Assembly (NCBI GenBank): GCA_015680685.1
Contig: MNCI01002085.1
Coordinates: 34,178 to 98,177 of the forward strand
Direction: 5' to 3'
Origin: Gnetum montanum
Taxonomy: Eukaryota > Streptophyta > Gnetopsida > Gnetales > Gnetaceae
Length of the DNA stretch: 64,000 nt
Positions within the stretch are counted from its first letter, which is position 1, and each line of letters opens with the position of its first letter. Shown here piece by piece: positions 57,864 through 64,000 of the stretch. A program made the position numbers and the translations under genes. The notes beneath the pieces are model-generated. The model was not told the origin of the DNA, did not search any database, and saw only the letters and a program-made list of their open reading frames with translations.

Positions 57864-58524
57864 TGATGAGTTGTCATTGTTGGGCTATGTTGATGGGATC
57901 CTATTGACACAATCCTATAGACACATGGTTTGTTCCGTTGACACATACACATTGATGCATTGTCTCCTATCACCTATATAAATGCATGCACCAACTACAT
58001 TTATGGTATCCAATGTTTAGTATCCTAGTGAAGTTCTTACATTTTGGTGATTTGACAATTAGAATATTTTCTAAGTGCTTGTAGTAGGAGTAAGAAGTGT
58101 ATAGATCTTTATTCAAACACTAATGTACTAGAGCACCTTGGTGTAACTGACAATAAAGATGAGCTTTCTTCACAAACCTTGCAGCATTTGGAATTAGCTT
58201 ACTGTTTACTTAATGTAATTATTATTTGAGAAATTTATGTTAATGCATTAAATTAATTAATTGATTAGCAATTAATTAATACACATAAGTACAACCATTT
58301 CAAACATATGATAACATTTGGTAATCCTAGTAGCACTTAATGCTTGGTAATCCAATAATGTTGCAACATGGTTCAAGATGTGTATAGTAAATGGGAATGG
58401 ATGCTTATGTTAGGATTAGTTAAGATAAAAGTTAGTCATTAGATTAGTTAACGTTCAATTACTTTATTTTTTTTGGCACTTAGGTGGTTTAAATAATAAA
58501 TATAAAATGATAAAAAGCATATGC
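57864..58524 (+). repeat. Element G 3' LTR, truncated
   Basis: Starts TGATGAGTTGTC; U3 has GTTGATG/CATTGAC-type inverted motifs in place of GATATC; TATA box at 57975-57982. Breaks off near 58524, before the usual LTR end. Confidence 0.75.
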
Positions 58525-60768
58525 CATATCTATGTTCAATGTAACAAAACCTAAAAATTATATAAAGAAGAATAATGAAATTTGATGAATAATTTGAGGC
58601 CTCTTTGTCCCATATCTATGTTCAAGGCCAACAATTGATAGCCTCCTTTTATATTAGCATTCCTAAATGACTAAGTTAATTACCTATAGTTTTTTTTTAT
58701 GTTAGTCTTGATGACTAAATTTCAAAGATAAATTCTCCTTTTTCTTATAGATTTTTTGACCTTGGTCTTTATCTAATGAAGCTAACACTTCATCTGTTTA
58801 ATGTTCAAATAAATATCTTCCTTAATCCTAATATTTAAAAGATGATGGTGAAGAAAGGAATGAGAAAGAATTTTTGCTAATATTGGTATTCTTTTTTATC
58901 TTACAAAAATAATTTCATCTATGAGGCCATGAAGTTCTAGCCATAGGAGAAACAAGATTATGATAGTATTGCCAAATAGTGCATGAAGATGGAACTTTAG
59001 GGTAGTACATTGCATTAACAAATGACACCTATCTTTATTATGGTTGATTTAGAATTTCATCCTAGAGATGTATAAAGAACTATGATGGGCATTAACAAAC
59101 CTATAGTTGCTGATATAGTTGTGGTTGATATGGTTCATATTGATCCATAACATATTGAGGTTCATGATAAGAAGAAGGCTAGGATAATGAACTTGGTGCA
59201 AGTGATGCTGGAATAATGAACTTGGTGCTATTGATGCATAAATTTTGATCACATACCAAATGCTAATAACACCCTTTTAAAAATATATTTTGAGATAAAA
59301 GCATAGGGCATCTCCCATATGGTCATAGAAACCTGGGAATAGTCCATGGGTTAATTTTTCTTCACTTCAGGTAGTTATATAAAGAATGCCTAATTTAGAT
59401 ACAAATCCATGTCTATCTCTTTGTCTTTGATATACAATGACTTGAAGTGATTTAAGAACAAGTTGAAAGGAATAGAAATGGCAGAGGGTGGTATTTTTGG
59501 TTTGGGGAAAATTTCAAATAGTTTTAGACTCCCTAAACGTGTTTTGAGTTAGATACATCAAAGGAGGAGAACAAGGATTTCTCTTGATAAGGTTGTAATC
59601 AAGGATAATAGAAACATCCTGGGACTTCTCCTCAGGTGCTGGCTTCTCCTCTAATATATTAAAAAAAATTCGTGAGTAAACTAAGCATTCATAAAATGCA
59701 TTAATTATGGAGAAAATCGCAGTTTCGGAAATGCAAGGAATAATGGAGATTACTTGATGGAAAAGGAGACGGTGGCAGCATCAGTCCTCATTCTGCACAT
59801 TCGAATTGGTAGTAGCATTTCTACGGTGACTACAAGTACACGAGATGCAGAGTTTGAGGAGACCACAACTGAGTCCATCAAGGAGGATGATTGTCTTGGT
59901 CAGTGATGTATTCGCATCGCTAACACACACCCTGTTCCGGCATGCATGCTACACCAATGTTTCCAACGTGCACATGAAAGCATTCAGCAAACCGAGCAAT
60001 ACCCAAAATTTCATAGGGCATAATCCTTTCCAGATCTTTCGTAAAAATGCACACAAAGCCTCAATATGCAAATGATGAGTACACTGTACACCCACTCAGT
60101 CAGAAGGTAATCTAGCAATTATAATACGCATACTGCATTCTCACTTTTACGTGTAGATACTTCAATGGCTTACACTGGGACAAACACCACAATGATGCAT
60201 TTGCATTTGATGTCCCAAAGAAGGTGTAGTAGGCGTACACTACAACGATCACAAAGTGAATGCTCTTCTCAAAGCCATAAATGAAGCGACCCTTGCAGAG
60301 GGACTTTTGTGTGACCATTCTTTTCGTCAACATCCTACACTCAACACTTTTGGATTTCTTGCACAATTGCTACTGCTTTCACTGTCATGGCTTCAGCCTT
60401 TGATTTTGTTCCGCTAGCTCTGCCCCAGCGTTTGCGTCTATTGTGATTGGAGGAGGTTGTACAATGAAATGTGAGGTTGCTTTGTTATCAATTTAGTGGA
60501 GGCTAATTCAATAATGTTTATCTATCTATCTTTTTTTATTTCTATTTTAAAAGTATGTAGGTTACTTCATGCTAAATATGAATACCACTCTGTGTCCAAG
60601 ATCTCGCTCATCCATGTGATCAATTGGCTAATCCATGTGATCAATTGGCTAAAAAGTAGGGTACTTGCTAATTTTTAAAAATTTCCCATAAGAGGATATT
60701 CTCAATAATTTTGAAACAAATTTTATTTATCACTTTGATTTACTAATTTTTGTAATTATGAATACGTT
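58525..60768. other. Unassigned region
   Basis: 58525-59640 is AT-rich with no recognisable gene. 59640-60480 is richer in GC with open stretches on both strands (+ 59845-60075; - 60366-60112, the latter with a hydrophobic run IHFVIVVVYAYYTFF), but I recognise no family. 60610-60651 is a 21-bp unit repeated twice. Confidence 0.4.
60610..60651. repeat. 21-bp tandem duplication
   Basis: Two exact adjacent copies of ATCCATGTGATCAATTGGCT plus A. Confidence 0.9.
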
Positions 60769-60890
60769 TGATGAGTGGCAAGAGTAACCCTACACTCAAA
60801 TATATGAATCACATGCATTCACACATGATCATTATTGATATCAAGTTAGGATTAGTTAGATGCCTTAGATTGTAGTTTTCTATGGTCAAT
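60769..60890 (-). repeat. Element H LTR-end fragment
   Basis: TGATGAGTGGCAAGAGTAAC and following sequence match the first ~120 bp (on the + strand) of D's and C's LTRs. The rest of the LTR is deleted. Confidence 0.7.
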
Positions 60891-62866
60891 TCCCTCAATT
60901 TAGTGTTTACCCTTGCAAACTGCTCCTACTATTGATGAATGAATTCTTGCATTTATCTTTTTGAGCATCAACATTTCATAGCCGATGATTCTTTACAGTC
61001 AATGTTTTATTCTCTTATCACATATAATTCAAGTCCTTTTAGATTGAGTACAATTCAACTTTTGCTATGGATTGTTTAAAAATGGCCATCACTGCCTCCT
61101 CCTTAGCCTTCTAAAATTGTTCTTGAAGCTATTTGACAGCTTCATCCCTTGTCATTGCTAGGTTGAGGATTTCTTGATCTGCAAGTTGGGCATGAAGTTC
61201 AGCAACCTCCATAGCAAAGCATTGATTTTGCTCTTAGGCCATTTCTAGTTGCCCCTCCAAAATAATGTATCTACCACTTGCATCTAATAGCTCTAACTGG
61301 GTTGCAGTGATGTTCTCTAAAAGATCAAAAATGTCCAAAGTTGGTTGCCCAGTTTCTACTAGTCATTCCAACAACTTTTCATGCTAGGCTATGTTCAATT
61401 TTTCACTAACCATGCTTGTAGATGTCTGCACATCTTGAAGTGCAGATATGTCTAGTATAGACATCGTAGGTGCATTTAATGCTTCTATTACATGGTCCAC
61501 AACCACTTCTACCATTGTCTGCTACGCTTGATGTTGCATCACCAAGACAATTGCCTTTTCACCTTCCTCCAACCACACCAAGAAAGTGGTGGCATTCCCA
61601 AAGATTTCTGGGAATAGATGATGTGTTGCTGGTGATACCATCACCTCTCAAGTGTTGGAATCTGATCTCAAAGGCAGCTACATTTGTTGGGCAAAGAAAA
61701 TGGGACCACCCCTCTCCATCTAGCTAATTGTTCAGTCAACCTCATTAAGGTGACTCATTGCTAGCCGGTACATAGATGGACTTGCCCCACTCATTCTTGC
61801 TTATTGCTCTTATTCACTCAAGATCTTTTCTTGAAATTTTAGCAAATATTCAATGGTTGCATATGCCTTCGATGTTGTTTCCTAAGTGGGTGGTGGTGGC
61901 GGTAGCTCCTCTAATTGAGTCATCATTGCCATCTTATCTTTCATGATCTTGGACCATGAAGCCAAAAGAGTATGCCTAAGTGTATTGTTAGAGAAGCAGA
62001 TAATTTTTGTTGTCTTGTAAGGATTTTTGATGAGGCATGGAAAGGGCAGTGTCTTTCTTCCATGTTCATTTTCTTTGAAATGCTTTTTAATCTCCAAGTA
62101 TAGTAGTTGTGGAAGGTTAATGGGGAATTTCTTGCTTAGAGCGGTGCATGCTCGAGAAGAAAAAGTAGTTACCTTGCTTGGCCTCACTGTTGGATTGAGG
62201 TGATAGGCCACAGTTTTGAAATAAATCTACTCTACCAATGTGAGCACACCATTCTCCTTACGATTCACCCCATAGTAATGCTAAGTCCACTTCTTCTTGG
62301 CCTTAAGGTCACCTTCTGTGGAGAATTCCACTAGCTATGTTCTAGTGTCAGGCAACCCAATTGCCTATGCAATAGCTTATGCTGAGTAGGACATTTGAAT
62401 GTTTTTGATCTTGATGATGGATCCCAGCTTCCGATTGTTCTAGAAGAGGTATGTTTCTCCCATGTACCACTCTCCACTAGATGTGATGATTGGCCACATG
62501 GGAGAGTTTTATAGTTGAGTCTTGACATCCTCTAGAGCTTTATCGAAAAATGGCCCAAACTTGATCTCTTGAAGAATGGATCATTGAATCTCTTGGGACT
62601 TGATTATATCAGGGTAGGCTTGAGTCAAAGTGACCTCAAGCCTTGGCATGAGACCAATCACTTCTCCTCTTTATGATTGTTCAATTGGCACTTGTTCCTT
62701 TGGAATCTATCAGATAAATTTCACTTTAGGTTCCTCACAAAGAGGTCTCATTGCATGGGTTACCTTAGGGAGTTCTTGGCTTTGTTCTTGTTGGCCCCTT
62801 TCAACTTTGAATCATTTCTCCCATGGTTGCAAGGTTTCTCCTTGCTACGGATGTTTCTGTTTTGGT
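60890..62866 (-). pseudogene. H accessory ORF (best-covered copy)
   Basis: Same unknown protein as in D. Likely start ATGGCACCA near 62866 after GTGATTATAG (acceptor-like). Then SPMWPIITSSGEWYMGETYL and FWNNRKLGSIIKIKNI (62510-62400), matching D's SPLWPVLSEKGAWYLGKCTY; EGDLKAKKKWT, YYGVNRKENGVLTLVE, AYHLNPTVRPSKVTTFSSR and YLEIKKHFKENEHGRKTLPF (62290-62020); a Pro-rich EELPPPPPT; GASPSMYRLAMSHLNEV (compare D's RPSMSHLRA); then a coiled-coil C-terminal half (61500-61050) with VVVDHVIEALNAPTMSILDI. Many stops. Confidence 0.65.
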
Positions 62867-63100
62867 GCCATCTATAATCACAATAAGACCATGGATTAGC
62901 AATCATTGTGTAACTTTAAAATAGTTGAAATATCTTAACTCCTAAGGATGGTTACGCTTTGGCTAAGTTGTGATTATGGCTAATTTAATTAATCCAATTA
63001 CCCTTTATTTATGTATTTGTGATTATGGCTGATTTAATTAATCCAATTTTAAAGAATTGAGTCATGGTGTTTAATTTTGTAATGTGTTGATCCATACACC
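62867..63100. other. Junction between H and I
   Basis: Contains the direct repeat GTGATTATGGCTRATTTAAT (about 62970-62995 and 63020-63045). No gene. The exact end of H is unclear. Confidence 0.4.
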
Positions 63101-63229
63101 CAAGCACTCCATTTTTTTGTCAAGTCAATCAATTTTGTTTTGTTTAAGGGAAAAGTTAGCCAATAATCCCATACCTTCCCAATTTTGTAAAAGAACTCGA
63201 TGATGAGTCTTCATTCAATTGTGGGGGTA
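63101..63229 (+). mobile_element. Element I: internal 3' end and polypurine tract
   Basis: CCAATAATCCCATACCTTCC as in G, then a strong tract GTGGGGGTA at 63221-63229. Confidence 0.75.
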
Positions 63230-64000
63230 TGATGAGTCATATTTAATTAGTTGTGTTGATGAAACCTCATCGACATGACCTCATTGTCTAGGCCTCTTTA
63301 ACAAGGCCTAGTTGATGCATCATCTCATGCGTCAACATAGCCCCATCGACGTAGTGTCTATGGTAGGCTATAAATATGTGCTTGTAGTTGCATTTATGGC
63401 AAGTAGAGATTGTAGTTGTAGCGGAGCTCTTGCATTTTTATTATTTGAAAGTTAGAAATTTTTCCTTTAAGTGCCCAGAGTAGGAGTTATTAAGTGTATG
63501 GATCTTTATTCAAGCATTGTTGTACCTGAGCATGACAATGTGTGTGGTAAGAAAGATGAGCTTTCTGATAAACCTTGCAGCACTTTGGATAGATTAGATA
63601 TTTTAATTATGCATTCAATGTTTTTTAATTATTTGTTAAAATATTTTTCATTAATTGTTAAATATTTTTGAGTGATTACATTAATGAAGAAATTAAGCCA
63701 GATAGACTACACACATAAGTATGATTACTTCAAGTGTAACACGTATTCGCTTGGTAATCTGAGTAGTGTTATTGCTTGGTACACCCAATAGCATAGAACT
63801 TGGTCATCCAACAATGAATACATGGGTTTAGGATATGTACAGAAAGTGGGATCAGATGCTTATGTTAGGACTAGTTAAATCTAGTTAATTAGTTAATTTA
63901 GATTAGTTAGTCAAATTCCTTTTATTTGTATTTTGAGCATTAAAATATAAAACACAAAAATTATAAAAATTGGATGCCTTAGTTACACTTAACTATACCA
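63230..64000 (+). repeat. Element I 3' LTR (runs off the right edge)
   Basis: Starts TGATGAGTCATATT. U3 has GTTGATG/CATCGAC inverted motifs (63250-63355); TATA box TATAAATA at 63369-63376. Ends beyond the window. Confidence 0.8.

Overview
This is nuclear DNA from a seed plant with a very repeat-rich genome. It is AT-rich (under 40% GC by eye), has almost no intact long reading frames, and consists largely of LTR retrotransposons nested inside one another, with LINE debris and a few host-gene fragments. A gymnosperm is my best guess, from the dense, old, diverged nesting and the style of the glycosyltransferase fragment, but that is inference. I see no rRNA, tRNA, CRISPR, bacterial or organellar genes. 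Single N calls sit at 2527 and 49231.

Left nest (1-19820). Four LTR elements are stacked. E is an LTR whose tail survives at 19472-19820. A1 (+ strand) inserted into E; its internal region is 1-3902 and its 3' LTR is split into 3903-4656 and 19372-19471. C (- strand, 4657-19366, target duplication CTAAC) inserted into A1's LTR. D (- strand, 10746-18416, target duplication GTGGT) inserted into C's gag. All share LTR ends of the type TGATGAG...CTCATCA, a tRNA-Asp-type primer site and a GTGGGGGTA-like polypurine tract, and look Athila-like. A1 and D have gag remains and an accessory reading frame but no pol. C has gag and protease but has lost RT to integrase.

Middle (19821-53357). A spacer with LINE debris (about 20850-21480), a 0.4 kb direct repeat and a GC-rich gene-like island (about 22770-23180) leads to element B (+ strand, 23479-52806, target duplication ATAAC), a decayed Athila-like element with gag, protease, RT, RNase H and integrase. 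B's gag is split by T (- strand, 26589-45930, target duplication GGTAC), a 19.3 kb Tat/Ogre-like element with gag, protease, RT, RNase H, a second (archaeal-type) RNase H and integrase. Between T's protease and RT lies a 5 kb multi-exon gene-like unit on the opposite strand (34333-39375). T's 3' untranslated region holds a 38-bp tandem array.

Right part (53358-64000). Element F (3' LTR 53358-54232, - strand), a second LINE fragment, a chimera of host genes, then elements G, H and I. The chimera (55498-57699) is a beta-expansin pseudogene on the + strand, split by an antisense N-terminal UDP-glycosyltransferase fragment that still contains its intron.

Nothing here looks like a working host gene. 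The most interesting items are the accessory reading frame shared by A1, D, F and H; an LTR-like promoter inside D; the opposite-strand gene inside T; the palindrome clusters upstream of the TATA box in most LTRs; and the expansin/glycosyltransferase chimera.
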